Source: Fomes fomentarius
Lineage: Eukaryota; Basidiomycota; Agaricomycetes; Polyporales; Polyporaceae
NCBI GenBank assembly: GCA_022606135.1
Contig: JABYQN010000004.1
Span: 1,240,001 to 1,304,000, forward strand
DNA length: 64,000 nt
Direction of reading: 5' to 3'
Part shown: in pieces, positions 23,586 through 36,136 of the stretch
Position numbering within the stretch: position 1 is the first letter of the stretch
Layout of the letters: every line of letters starts with the position of its first letter
Program-made: the position numbers and the translations under genes
Notes under the pieces: generated by a model
What the model saw: only the letters and a program-made list of their open reading frames with translations
What the model was told of the DNA's origin: nothing
The model's database searches: none

Positions 23586-26377
23586 ATGGCCCAGAAACTC
23601 CGGGAGGCCGCAGGGGTGCTTCGCGTAATTCCCAAACCTGGGGAAACCATGTACGGACAACCGTCCATTTCTTTGATCGTGCCCTCACACCTTCAACTAG
23701 TCTCCCTACTGATGGAGAGGAAAACGTCTTGGTTACATCTGCTCTCCCTTACTGTAACAATGTACCACATCTTGGTGCGTACTGGAGTAATCGTCAATCG
23801 AGTCACCCGGACGACCGTCAATGTGCCATGCAGGTAACATCATTGGTAGTGTGCTGAGTGCGGATGTGTTCGCCCGGTGCGTGACAATCGCAGCGGATAA
23901 TAATCTCCAAACTGATGCAGTTCCCCCGCGATAGATACTCTCGTGAGTCATATCCTCCTCGGAATCGATTGCGGAGACAGACCGGCGTCTAGGCACTCGT
24001 AATCGGAGAACGCTCTACATCTCGGGCACCGATGAGTATGGTACTGCTACGGAAACACAAGCCCTTAAGGAAGGCTTGACTCCGAGAGAGCTTTGCGACA
24101 AGTATAATGCGCTCCACGTGGAGACCTACAAGTGGTTTGAACTAGGGTACGCTACCATCTTCTCCTACATAGCGTCACGCTTACCAGGACATTAGATTCG
24201 ACCTCTTCGGGCGCACCTCAACGGCACTACATACCGAGTCGGTATTCAGGCTGTCACATCTCATCATCCTCTCATACGATCTTATAGAATATGTCAAGAG
24301 ATCTACCTCAACCTCGCAAAACATGACTTCCTTGAGAAACTTGAGAAGGACCAAACATTTTGCGAAGGATGTAACAAGTGTGTGGCGAGGCCTTGCGCGC
24401 GGCACTCAAAGTAACTTACATGGCTACAGATTCCTCGCAGATCGTTTCGTGGAAGGAACTTGTCCGCACTGTGGCTCCGATGTGAGTGTTTACCGTCTAT
24501 TTGTTGGCAATCACAAACGGCAACCACTCTGCAGGACGGGCGTGGCGATCAATGCGATGTGTGTGGCCGGACGTTGGATGCCGTTGAGCTCATCAACCCT
24601 CGCTGTCTCGTCAATAAAACACACAAAGTCGTCACACGCACCACCGCGCACATGTATGTGCGTCTCAACTACCTCCAACCACGGACAGAAGAATGGATCA
24701 AAAGGTCGTGGACGGAGGGGAAATGGTCTCCAAACGCGGTCATCAACGCCGAGGGCAAGATTATCGACGCGCGTCTGAAGGAAGGTCTCCGCCCAAGTCC
24801 GGTCACGCGAGACCTGACATGGGGCGTTCCTGTACCACACGTGGAAGGGAAGGAGCACGAAGGCATGGAGAGCAAGGTTTTCTGTAAGTTGCGCCTACCC
24901 TCTTTCGACCTCCCGCGCTGACGCACGAAAAGATGTTTGGGTACGATCAGCGATGAACCTCTACACGATAATACATGCTAATCATCTGTGTTAGTTCGAC
25001 GCTTGCATAGGATACCCAAGTATTACGGCGGCCTACACTCCGGAGTGGAAAAAGTGGTGGTTCAATAAGAAGAACGTCCGCTTGTACCAGTTCATGGGCA
25101 AGGACAACGTCTACTTCCACGTGATCTACTTCCCCTCTATACAAATCGGAGACGGTCGCGATTGGACTATGCTCCACCATCTTTCGACAACAGGTGCGTG
25201 GTCGACAATTTGCTGCTCAACTCTACTAATCGTGCGGCATGATGGCAGAGTATCTCAATTACGAGGGCGGCAAGTTCTCAAAGAGCCATAACCGTGGTGT
25301 CTTCGGCCCTTCGGCGAAGGAGACAGGCATCCCACCATCTGTGTGGAGGTATTACCTGATCTCGACACGGCCGGAAACTGCGGATGCTATGTTCTCATGG
25401 GCTGATTGTGTACGTCAAGAACTTGCGACCAATCGCAGACTTCTGACGGGTGATTATAGATCGCTGCGAACAATAACATCTTGCTTAACAAGTACGTGTC
25501 TCGCTACATGCCCTCTCCGCGTTGCTGATTGGTCCGTGGTAGCTTCGGAAACTTCGCCAACCGCGCGCTCAAGTTCGTTGCCTCTCAATACGACAGTGTT
25601 ATCCCCGACAGCGGCGATGCTCCTGGTCCGTACTCCCCGAACGACGAACACGACGCCGATTTCATCACAGAAGTCAATAATCTCCTCAAAGAGTACATCG
25701 ATGCCATGGACGCCGTCAAGCTGCGCCTCGGTCTGCACACCGTCATGACTATCTCCGCGAGAGGAAACCTCTACCTCCAGTCCTCCGGTCTCAACAAACA
25801 GCTCATGTCCGAGAATCCCAAGCGTTGTGCGCAGGTCATCTCGCGCGCACTAAACCTCATCTACGTGCTCTCCGCCCTCGCCCATCCCTTCATGCCATCA
25901 ACCGATACCGCTCTGCTCGAGCAGCTGAACGCACCGCCACGCGCTGTCCCTGAAGTGTTCTCGAACGACCTCCTGGCAGGTCATACGATCGGAAAACCAG
26001 AGCATCTCTTCAAGCGCATCGACGAGAAGATGGCAGACATCTGGCGCGACAAGTTTGCGGGAGCGAAGAAGACTGAGTCCGCGCTCACGGAGTCCGCGGA
26101 CGCGACGCACGTTGCACCCGGCATGTCGAAGCGCAAGGCTGCGGCGGCGAAGAAGGCGGCAGAGAAGGCTGCTGCCGCTACTGAAAGCGCGACTCCCAAG
26201 TCCGCTGAGGTTCTCGCATGGGAGCAGAAGGTCGCGGAGCAGGGTCAGCTCATCCGTGAGCTCAAGGCGAAGCCGAAGACGGAGGAGGGCGATAAGGAGA
26301 TCGCCGCGGCCGTTGAGGAACTCAAGAAGCTCAAGACGGAGCTCGCTGAACTGAGTAAACAGCAGACTACCGTGTGA
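23586..26377 (+). CDS. mes1: Methionyl-tRNA synthetase, cytosolic
   Basis: Class I aminoacyl-tRNA synthetase charging tRNA-Met. Start ATG 23586 ([20 protein letters not shown]), spliced to [18 protein letters not shown], where PHLGN is the HIGH-type motif. Then [20 protein letters not shown], the zinc knuckle CEGCNK .. [66 protein letters not shown], and the KMSKS-type loop [14 protein letters not shown] (KFSKS, common in eukaryotic MetRS). The anticodon-binding alpha-helical domain follows (from about 25540), then a Lys/Ala-rich linker and a C-terminal coiled-coil extension ([20 protein letters not shown]) reminiscent of WHEP-type appendages. No N-terminal GST-like domain, unlike yeast Mes1. 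Stop at 26375-26377; about nine introns. Confidence 0.95.
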
Positions 26378-27831
26378 GGTAGGAGAGACGGAGCTCCGGT
26401 AATTGTGCGATGCGTGGCTGACCTGCGATTTCGACAGGTCAGTGTTTCAGGGTCGTAATCTAAGCACAACGCTCTCGATCTAGCGCGCCTGTGGCCTCGA
26501 GCTTTGTGTGGCTGGTGTTTGGTAGCTGCGTTGCACGTGTGGCGGTAGACCGTAGAAGATCAAGAACATCCTGTATCAGTGCCACGAACCACGATTATGT
26601 AATAGACAACTTCAACGTTGTTGTTACTAGCCGCCGCTTGGCGTGCCTGGTGGCAGAACCTACCCCGCAGCGTCGGTCAACTCGATGCTTACAGGCACGA
26701 ATCTATCAAGCGCCGCCCTTACTGAGGCAGATTGAGCTGCAGGTTCAGTGGGTTCAGTTGCAAGGGCGACGGAGGGTTGACGTCTAGACTGTCGTCGCTT
26801 CCGTCAACTGTGCTCATTGATTCAACGGATTTCAGGATCAAATTTCCACAGGCACCTTATGTTCCAGCAACACCGCATTTTGAAGCGGAAGTATTCTATT
26901 CCGGCGAAGCCAGACTACCCCGCGTCCAGAGATGTACTTTGTTCCCTAAACCTCTACGTTGACGCTAATCCTTGATCCTCTCAGATATCGACAGTCGCGT
27001 TGCAACTTGTCAAGGGAATATTGCCAAAGTCTGTCGAGTCATTGGGCCTTCCAGCCTGACAATCGGAGGACATACTCGCTATTATCAGTATACTATCTGG
27101 AAGAGGCAGGCGGAGTCTTTCAACCCCAACACATGCAAACAAACTGCGCTGGGCGTCGTGATGGTCCGTTGTGGCCGCGCTTAAAGATTGCAAGTGTCCG
27201 TTCCCGGGCCAGGGGTACGTATCTCGCTAGGCGTTTGGCTTTCTCTCGCCCTGCCGCAGGTCCTTCGCACTCATTTTGCCGTGTCAATATAGAACCTCAG
27301 ACTGTGGGTTTCCAATGCACGTATGCACACAGTGGCAATATCTAGACATGATTGCCAATGTTCAGTCACCGTTATAGTACTACTGAGTGGCAGAGGCAGC
27401 CTCAGTAAAGCGGAATGGTCTCTCAGCTTGTGATAGAAGGATGCCAGTTGCTAGGGAAGTTGTCTTGGTATGTCATTATCCTTATTTCCATTTCTTTCCC
27501 GCGATGGTGATGAAGCTCCCCAGGCGTTTGGTATCTGTGATTTGTCTTCATAACTTATAAGGTTGAACGTAGGTTGACGGGACAATCGATCGTCGAGTAG
27601 TGACTGGGCTTTAAGCGCCACTGCCGCGGGTAACATTCAAAATGGAATAGGTACCGATCGGGTACCTCAATGTGCCCTCCACCCGCAGGATTCAGGGGAT
27701 CCAGTGCCAAAGCTACTTGCCACTCACGCGATGAGGGCCAGTGTACTTCATATTTGAGCCTCTGTTCGCTATCAATTCATCCTCGCTGCCCCTCCACTCT
27801 GTCCACTCTGTCCGTACATCATTCCTCATCC
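26378..27831. other. Intergenic, no gene recognised
   Basis: About 1.45 kb between MetRS and the first DUF6534 gene of the tandem pair. Open frames up to 128 codons show no motif, no splice logic and uneven composition. A pyrimidine-rich leader (about 27750-27830) precedes the next start codon. Confidence 0.4.
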
Positions 27832-29803
27832 ATGAGTCTCCCCTTCGACCCGGAAACATATTTGAAATGGAAGTCAGTGACCCTGATCGTTTTATGAGGT
27901 CGTCGCTAATCACATCCCTTAGCCTCGGTATCATTTTTTCTGGCCTCGGTTTTACTGGCGCGTAAGTGTCCCATCCTTCGCACTCTAGTATGTGTGACTT
28001 ACTCGGAGCTTGTTTCCTAGTATCTTCGGACGTATGCCAATCATTCATCATGAACCCCCTTCGAGCTGCCGCTGACACAGTGTACCCCCAGTCTCGTGTT
28101 CTCAGCTTGGGGTTTACTATCGCAATTATTGGGGTCATGACAGGTCCCTGTTGAGGGCGGTTGTGAGTTCGCACAGCTTGTGACTTCTCAATACCCGTGC
28201 ATGTCTTCAGCTCACGACGCTCGTGGCAAGGTTTCGGTCGTCTGGATGTTGGATTTCCTTCACTTGAGTCTCTATTCGTACACCAGTGCGCATTCCCTAT
28301 CCTCGCGTCGAGCACGAAAGTACGGCCAGACCCATCATATCTTTGCAGTATATCATTACCTGGTTCTAAAGCACAACGACTTCATCGGTCAGTTGGTGCT
28401 GCCCTGGTGCGTTTGGCGTTGTTCGCCCATATTCTCAGCCTCCCATGAACTCATATCTTTCCATTCCAGGACGTCAAATGTCAGTTCACTTCAGTCACAT
28501 CACGGAATACCTCTAATGCGAACCGGTGTATAGGCGCAGATGGTGATCAACGTAAGTATACTCCCACTCCCCTTCGCCATGACTGAAACCGCGTCTGTAG
28601 ACCACCCTTGTTGCCGTAGTGCAGCTTTTCTACGTCCTTCGGATATCCTCGCGTACGTATAGTAGCCTCCCACCCGACCATTCAGTATCTCACTTGGGGA
28701 ATAGTCTGCAATCATATCGCCGTCATCGGTATCCTGGTACGTAAACTCCATCCCGGATTGCTAAAAGCCGCTAACCCATTCATTCCGCAGTTAGTTATCG
28801 TTGCCGCAAATTGGGGTATGCATTTACCTCTGCTGGCTGACTGCATAACTGAATTCGTGGTCGTGGCTACTCAGCGGTCGCGATCTGTGAGTAGGATTTT
28901 CCGAATATACTGACCCATCGCTCACAATCACATTCGCAGTGCTCATGGTCAAGAGTACCTTGGCAACGTCCGTTGCGGCGCTTTCTGACCTCGGGGCGAG
29001 TGATTGGCTACCATGCGCCAGTGGTTTTTGTTCTGACACCTGTCCAGAAATATGTTGTCGCGTCCAGCTCGCTTCTTGCATCATCTGACATCATTGTCAC
29101 CCTGACGCTAGTTTTCTTCTTGATCACTGCGAGGACAACTGGTACTAGGTGCGTCTCTTGTCTCATCTATAGACGGCCGACGACTCACATGCCTTTCGTC
29201 ATGTCTCCCAGGTCCAAACGCCTGATCCACCGACTGATCTTCTACACCATCAATACTGGGTGTATGACGAGGTAAGCTCCCTTGCCTTCATCAGGTGTTG
29301 CAGCGTCCTCACTTTCGTTCACTGGTAGTATTTGTGCGCTGCTTGCGCTCATCACTGTGCGTAATCCAGCACTCTCGAGGAACGATTGTTTGATTCTCCC
29401 CGCTACAGAGATTGACCAATGGATCGACGAACCTCTATATCCTGTTCTCCTACCTCGGAGCTAGCTGTGAGTGCCCTCGCGACGTGCATCATCGTCTCTC
29501 ACCCATACGTTGGCGTCAGTGTATACTGTGTCCATGATCGCCAGTCTCAACGCTCGTGAAGGACTGCGGAACCACATGGCCCAGGCTCCAGGCATAACTA
29601 CCATCCCGCAGATCACGACCCTGCGCAGAGAGGGGCAGTCCACCGTTATGGAGATGCAGCGATCAAGGAAGCACGAGCTGCGCCTGTAAGTACGGCTGCG
29701 CCGTTGTTCCCACCCCTATACCCCATCGGATGCGCTGACCTTCCATTTCACAAGGCCACCAGCGGTATTGATCGAGACATCGGTCGAGACGACACATCAC
29801 TAG
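27832..29803 (+). CDS. DUF6534-type serpentine membrane protein (tandem copy 1)
   Basis: Predicted 7TM protein of unknown function, about fifteen small exons. Start ATG 27832 (MSLPFDPETYLKW), then LGIIFSGLGFTGA, LGVYYRNYWGHDRSLLRAV, VSVVWMLDFLHLSLYSYT, VYHYLVLKHNDFIGQLVLPW, LVAVVQLFYVLRISS, YLTWGIVCNHIAVIGIL, SSSLLASSDIIVTLTLVFFL with ITARTTG, SKRLIHRLIFYTINTGCMTS, ICALLALIT, and the family signature VYTVSMIASLNAREGLRNHM. The end is PPAVLIETSVETTHH and TAG 29801-29803. Exon order, intron positions and wording match the neighbour at 31018-33135 throughout, so the two arose by tandem duplication. The region around 28900-29010 (between helices 5 and 6) is hard to splice cleanly, so I cannot exclude a local defect. 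Confidence 0.82.
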
Positions 29804-31017
29804 TCTTCAGGAGGGGAATCGCGCGATATCGCCGCTGACAGTAGTCGTACATAGATGAGTGTGTCGCGAGGCGCGCTGGTGGTGTTTTCGTCGTAATATA
29901 TTAGGGTTACAGCCAGTTGTTGAGTAGTACTACGGCATCTCAGGACTTTCAGGGCGACTCCGATGCGTTACTTACTTGGACTAGGCACGTGTACACAGGA
30001 TGCGCTCATTATGCATAGGGATGGGCGCGGCGCATACGCCACATGGTTCCAGCGGCGATCGCTCCAAGACCAGCACTCCTCCTGTCTCATGATAGCTAGG
30101 GGAACGTTTCTAGCTAGGACAATGTGACTGTTTCGCAGTACCGATTTGTGTGTGTAGGTAGGCCTGCTCAGTTTACTGCTGTAGTTCGTAACGTTGAATC
30201 AAATTTTCGTCATGTCGGCTTCCGGTTGGCGTCCATGTTACATACAGGTCGTTCACCCGTCTACAGAGGATGTGGTGTCAGCAAAACGTAACCAGATTAG
30301 TAGTCGCGTACGTTCCTGCAACGCCTGGGTGCAAATGCACCGTGCGGGAATTGCACCACGCACGTTGAACTTCTTTGACTATCCCGGTCTCGGTTAACCG
30401 TGACGCGGTCGCCTCGTGATCCTTTGTCACAGTTCCCCTCCCACATGATAAAACATACATCCAGCGCCAATCGTTCCAAGATGCCAGGTTCGAGACAGTC
30501 GGTTGCGCGTCCCTTACGGTCATATGAGAAGCTTACGACTAGTATATACTTTACTTATACTTGCACGCTTGCTGCCTACAAGTCACTCGCAGTTGCGCCG
30601 GTTTGGAAATCCCAGATGTCTCATTCTTGGTCGGTCATGGGTTTACTCATGTAATGTCGCAGCCTATTCTCCGGACTTCAGTATATATGTATCTGCATTG
30701 CGTGCATACTTGTTATGACTCCTAGCGGCTGGGTCAGGATGCCCTTAATTCGCCATCAGCCGTTTGATAGATAGTAAACGCCTGATCGCGAAATGAGCGC
30801 CAGAGTACGTCGATGGATGCGCTTGGATGCGCCACCATCGCGCGGTGTCCAAGGTAGGGCTCCCGGCTAGGTAATTAGTATTTCGCCTTCCAATCCCCCG
30901 TCGCCATGATCTTCTGGACTTCTCCTACCTGTCAATGCAGCCCACATAAATCTTCCCTTCGTCGCTCCTTTCACCCTGCTGCCCGCCCCCCATCCTGTAC
31001 ACGATACATCTCCCACA
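29804..31017. other. Intergenic between tandem DUF6534 genes
   Basis: About 1.2 kb separating the duplicated genes. It should contain the 3' UTR of copy 1 and the promoter of copy 2. No gene is recognised. Confidence 0.4.
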
Positions 31018-31855
31018 ATGAGTACTTTCTTCGACATTGAGACGTACCTGAGGTGGAAGTGAGTCGTTTCGTGTCCTTTTCTTTCAATCTCCAACTCATC
31101 CCTGTGTAGTCTTGGTATAATTCTCTGCGGCCTCGGTATCACGGGAGCGTAAGTGCCTCTCATGTTATCATCGCTTCAATATCATTCACGTTATTCCAGG
31201 ATTTTTGGAGGTGCCTAACGCGTCATTTTCGCGTGCATCAGTCTGCTCATGCGCTTTCCCATAGTCGCGACCGGTCAGGTGGGGTTCTACATTCGCCACT
31301 ATTGGAGTGAGGACAGGTTCACGTTGAAGGCGCTTGTGCGTTCTATCTCTCTCGCTCCGCACGGTCTTCGTTCTGAAACTGACAGCATTTATGGCGGCAA
31401 GGTCTCGACAGTTTGGACGTTGGACTGTCTCCACATGGGGCTATATACATACACCGGTGACTCCTCCGGGTCTTCTGGCTATCCACGTGCGATACTGACA
31501 CAAAATCCGTCATAGTTGCGAATTATCTGGTGTACGCTCACAACGACCTAGTCGGTCAGCTGACGCTCACATGGTATGTCTATATCTTTCCGATAGTGGT
31601 GCTGAGTTCACCTGTATCTACCTAAACAACTTCAGGTCATCAAATGTGAGTGCTGTCGAATGTTGTTGTCCATTCGCGCGGAGCGCACATCTCACACGGT
31701 TGGCCCAACGATCGTAGGCACAATTGGTCGTGAACGTAAGTTCACCGAGTCAAGTAAGCCGGACAACAATCTCACATCACGCACATAGCATACCCTCATG
31801 GCTCTGGTCCAACTGTATGTCGTTTTCCTTGGATTACACCGACGGACCACTCATA

Positions 31856-31888
<33 letters not shown>

Positions 31889-33135
31889 GTAGGTTCTACG
31901 TCCTCCGAGTATCAGCACGTACGTATGACGCCAGCCCTCGTTCCACAGTGTCTCATCTGCGCTGATAGTTTGTAGATATACTGTCGTCACAGGAGCCTTG
32001 GTATGTTCTTTCACTCGGCCCCACAGCACAATTCTCGTTCATCTAAATGACTCTAATACCAGTTGCTCTTGGTCGCAGCGACATGGGGTATTGTGATCAT
32101 GTAATATGTATGTTTGGTCTGTACCGCTGACTTCGCAATGATGGTCCTCCAGTCGGTGGCATACGTGAGTCCATCTGCAACGTCTGGCGGTCCTTCGCTC
32201 ATCACATCCCACCCCGGACAGTGCTCATGATCAAGAGGTTCTCCGCTTCTTGTTACCTGGTTTAGGTCGTCGGTACTAATCCCCCCTTTCTAGCACATTG
32301 GGGAAATCTGTTGCCGCGATTGCTGGCCTGAAGGTGAAGTTCGCTGCAGAGGTGTGATCACTGGCAAAGCTAAGACTACTCCTAGAACTACGTGGTCGGG
32401 TCGAACGCATTAATTGCCGCAACGGACATTACCATTACTTTGACCCTAGTGGCTCTCTTGATCACGTCGAGAACGGGCGGTTCAAGGTCGGTATACAGCC
32501 TCACGTCGACCGCTCAAATGCTCAAACAAAGTCTCATAATGCGCAGGTCAACACGCTTGCTCCATCGGCTAATCTTCTACACAATTAACACCGGTCTGAT
32601 GACTAGGTATGCGACTCTGCCTACTTTGCACCGGAAGCGTTCTCACGATCCCTTGACACACAGCGTTTTCGCGCTGCTCGCCGTTGTAACGGTACGTCCT
32701 TTTTGAAAATGTCTCATAACCACCTTCCTAAGATCTTCCCCTCGTGCATAGAATCTGACCAAGGGTGAGACGAATTTGTACGTCTTGTTCTCATATCTTG
32801 GCGCCAGTCGTGAGTCTCTCGTTCGTCGTCCGCGATGCCCGACTGATCACACGCGACCATCGTCAGTGTACACGGTGTCCATGGTCGCCAGTCTGAACGC
32901 CCGTGAAGGACTGCGCAATCACATGGCTGGGGCATCAGGCATCACGACTCTACCCACTATCGCAAGTTTGCGTGGGGACGGGAACACCACCGTCATGGAG
33001 ATGCAAACCTCGAGAAAACATCGGCTGTGAGTAGATCTCCCCTCTTCGGTCTGCTGGTACCATGGTCTGATCACTGCCTCTTCCGCAAGACCCCCGGCGG
33101 TGTTCATCGAGACCTCCATCGAGACAGCTCGCTAG
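31018..33135 (+). CDS. DUF6534-type serpentine membrane protein (tandem copy 2)
   Basis: Second copy of the tandem pair, function unknown. Start ATG 31018 (MSTFFDIETYLRW), then LGIILCGLGITGAIFGG, VGFYIRHYWSEDRFTLKAL, VSTVWTLDCLHMGLYTYT, VANYLVYAHNDLVGQLTLTW, LMALVQLFYVLRVSA, YVVGSNALIAATDITITLTL with VALLITSRTGG, STRLLHRLIFYTINTGLMTS, VFALLAVVT, NLYVLFSYLGAS, and the signature VYTVSMVASLNAREGLRNHM. A tail GITTLPTIASLRGDG leads to PPAVFIETSIETAR and TAG 33133-33135. Compared with copy 1, the N-terminus, the first loop and the C-terminal tail are closely alike, while middle helices differ more. The intron before FYVLRVSA ends in a long CT repeat. Confidence 0.85.
31856..31888 (+). repeat. CT microsatellite used as a polypyrimidine tract
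   Basis: A 33-base run of almost pure CT dinucleotides lies directly before a GTAG splice acceptor of the DUF6534 copy 2 gene. It doubles as that intron's polypyrimidine tract and is likely length-variable between strains. Confidence 0.8.
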
Positions 33136-33874
33136 TCGCGCGGCGAGATATATCTTGTATGCTCCCCGAGCCTTTTGAGGTTCCTATCGACGCGATCTCC
33201 CTTTACTGCCGTTCAGCGCCAGGGTACACGGTCTAGTCAGAGTGGGGTCATGGCCGCCCGGCTTCCTATCATGCGTTACGATGCATAAGCAGTCAATAAG
33301 TCGGTCCGGCATATGTGGTTTTGTACTGCTGTCCTAGCTTGGGCATACCCTCGTCTCCCCGCCCCGCTGTGCTAACAGGCGGAGTGGACTGCCCTTCTAC
33401 TGTACACTTAACAGTAGGGCGCTCGTTTGAACTGTGTGATCCCGGGTTTGTGTTGTATGTTTGCTCCTTGGTTTACTCTCTGCTACCCCCAGCCGACATC
33501 CATGCGTGCGCATGCGAATTTTGAGCTTGTTTGAAGTGGTGACCAAACATCTAGGTGTGATAGCCTTCCATAGATCTAGATCTCGGTCCATGATGTGGAA
33601 AGCCAAACAGGCGGGAACATCAACAATTGATGCCGGGCGCTATAATTGCTCTGCTACGGCTCCTTCACCAACGACTAAGCCGCTAGCAGCGACATATCAA
33701 CTGGTTCCTAAACCGGCGCGACTGGGCTACCGACACGTTTCCCCTCCAGTTGTCTTAACTTCAACAGGTCAGTATATGCTCTTCAGAAATCGGATTTGAA
33801 ATGACCGTTCCCAGACCCGCAGGTCGCAACATATCACTACGTCACTCTTCCCATCTACATACCTCCATTCAACC
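33136..33874. other. Intergenic, no gene recognised
   Basis: About 740 bases between DUF6534 copy 2 and the alpha/beta hydrolase on the same strand. It contains the hydrolase promoter; I found no supported exon. Confidence 0.4.
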
Positions 33875-35250
33875 ATGTCGCACGAGTCGAACTTTGAGAA
33901 GACCGACATCAAGATCCCTTCCAAAACTGCAGACTGGAACCTGGATGCGTGGAAATACCTCCCGAAGGCCCCGAGCTCCGGAGGGAAAGGCCGACCGGTC
34001 ATCGTAATGTGAAGATCCGACTATTCTTTATACATATATACACGAGTGCTGTCTCGCTCTGACTCTGAGGTGTGTCTAGGGCCCATGGCATCTCCTCCAA
34101 CAAGCGCATGGGTCTGGCGGAGTACGCAGAGGCGTTCGCCTCCCTTGGGTACGCCGTCATTGTGTTCGACTACCGCCGCTGGGGCGCCTCAGGTACGTGT
34201 CGCGACTGGCGCATATACTCGCTCGTCACTAACCATGGGTGCCCTCTGTGCAGATGGCGTACCCAGGCATGTCGTTTACGTTTCTGAGCAGCTGGACGAC
34301 TACCGGACCGTCGTCAAATGGTGTAGGCAGCAGCCCGACCTTGACCCGCAAAGGGTCATCCTATGGGGGACGAGCTTCGCCGGTGCGGGTGTTTGCGAAA
34401 CTCCCTTGAAACTCTTTTCACCCGCCTTCGTCTGTATGTACTACCAGGTGGCCATGTCGTGACGCTGGCAGCGGAGGCACGTCGTACCTAACCGGAAGTC
34501 AACCAACGGTCACTAATCTCTTGTTCTATAGAGAAACTTGAACTTGCTGGCAGTGGTCTCTCAATGCCCGTATCTCGGTAACTCCCCACTACCTCCCATC
34601 ACCTGGGGGTTCATCAAGACCATCCTGGCCGGCGTTCAGGACGTCCTGAGACAGGCTCTTGGGCTCAAGCCGAAGTACATGCCTGCAACCGCACATCCGG
34701 GAGAGGTTGGTCTGATGACCGCTCCTGGGAGTGTGGAGGGCATGTCAAGTATCGTTAGAGAGGAAGGGTAAGAGGCACGCAATTCACTCTGACGCTGGCA
34801 TGTTCACGACTGAGTACTTCCAGAATCTATCCGAACGAAGTAAGGATTCGAACTGGGGGCACTCAGACGCCACTTCGTGCACCCCTTGATACTGATGCAC
34901 GATACGTATCGTTTTCAGGTGAACGCTTCCAGCCTGTTCGAACTTCCGGCCTACAGCCCCGGCAGTTCGGGCAAGCGCATCACTTGCCCGGTCAAGCTAA
35001 TCCCGTCGACTCAGGACAACCTCTGCCCGTACGATAAAGCGGTAGAGCTATCCCGCGCGTCTTCCTTGGTCGAACTAGTCCCGCTGGAATGCGGTGAGTG
35101 CACGAGCCACACTGCGCCGCTGTAACACACGTTGACGCCGCTGCCTGGACATATGCAGGCCATTTTGAACTGTATCCTGGTGGTCCACTTTTTGAAAAGT
35201 CGTTGGAGGCTATGAAAGAGTTCTTACTACGGCGTGCTTCTCCTGTATAG
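33875..35250 (+). CDS. Alpha/beta hydrolase
   Basis: Serine hydrolase of the alpha/beta fold, probably cytosolic (no signal peptide). Start ATG 33875 (MSHESNFEKTDIKIPSKTAD). The oxyanion strand reads AHGISSNKRMGLAEYAEAFA, followed by GYAVIVFDYRRWGASDG. The nucleophile elbow is WGTSFAGGH (GxSxxG) across an intron; the acid is likely the Asp in STQDNLCP; the His is in CGGHFELYPGG near the C terminus. A lid or cap region lies between (FIKTILAGVQDVLRQALGL). Six exons or so, stop TAG 35248-35250. The wording resembles fungal relatives of dienelactone hydrolase and the 'X-Pro dipeptidyl-peptidase-like' group that sit near secondary-metabolism genes, but substrate cannot be stated. Confidence 0.82.
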
Positions 35251-35502
35251 CACACAAGGCAGTACTTCATGTGACATTGTAATGGCCAGTCGCTATCCTG
35301 AACAGACAAAGGACATTCTGCCCTGAAGCTGAAGGGTGTCTGATTATGGATTAGTTTATCTGCTACATATTTTCTGCCATATTCCGCCCAGAAATTTCCA
35401 GTAGACTGCGCCAACAAGCGGGCTGTTCCTCGGTTGATGCGCCACATAACACGACCCATCTGCCTGGAGTCCATCCAACGACCGCCGACTCATTGTCATC
35501 CG

Positions 35503-36136
35503 TTACGTCGGCTGGCGAATGAGCTCGTCGAGTAGATATGCAAACCGAATGTCTCGAATGGTGATGCCTGGTTGCTTCCTCTCCTGCATCGTCTCGGAGT
35601 CGCTCGAATTCGACGGCGGTCGCAGGGCGGAGTGCGTATGCACCCGCACGACAACCGCGGCCGGGTCTCGGGTGATTTCTTTGGTGGCGTGGTGCTGTGC
35701 GCCAGCACAATGTAGGCGTGAGCTTAGAACGTTCCGAAGAAGAACCATGCGCATGTAGTATGCATGCGTTGGGAACAGAAGCTGACACGGACCTTCTCGC
35801 TGGATTCGAGTGATTTCATGTCTTCGAGAAACTTGTCGAGTACGTCGACGGTATCGAACGTGAACCGCTTCTCGAGCTCGGTGGATGTGCCAGCCTTGTT
35901 CTCGTTTAGTTTGACTTCGAGAGCGATTGCCCTAGTGCGCCAGCCGTGGCTGTCCACCAGAGGTCGAAGGTAGCGTGAATTCTCCTCTTCGTTCAGCCAC
36001 GGGCAGGGCCATTTGGGTGCTGGTGGAAGCGGCCACTGTAGAAGAGTAGGAGGGTCTGGCGATGCTATTTACGTGATCAAGGTCAGCGCCAGGAAGTCAT
36101 CTAATCACTACTTAGGAGAGGCCGCAATCCTAGCAT
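35503..36136 (-). CDS. Pterin-4a-carbinolamine dehydratase-like protein
   Basis: Member of the PCD/DCoH family, which dehydrates 4a-hydroxytetrahydropterin and has moonlighting roles. The best spliced reading is a short first exon at ATG 36134-36136 (MLGLRPLL), then SPDPPTLLLQWPLPPAPKWP, WLNEEENSRYLRPLVDSHGW, LEKRFTFDTVDVLDKFLEDM, and after an intron HHATKEITRD with VVVRVHTHSALRPP. The last exon region gives GITIRDIRFAYLLDELIRQP and the stop at 35503-35505. The W(x)LN..GW start, the FTF helix, the His-His pair, the HTHSA strand and the GxTxRD end match fungal PCD-like proteins. The usual third active-site His cannot be placed with confidence, and the exon 1 choice is tentative. With several inserted residues in the last loop the protein may be structural rather than catalytic. 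Confidence 0.65.

Noticed and set aside
34840..34900. tRNA-like GGATTCGAACTGGGGG segment
   Set aside because: Resembles an antisense T-arm, but no acceptor stem or anticodon arm can be formed and it lies within the alpha/beta hydrolase gene.
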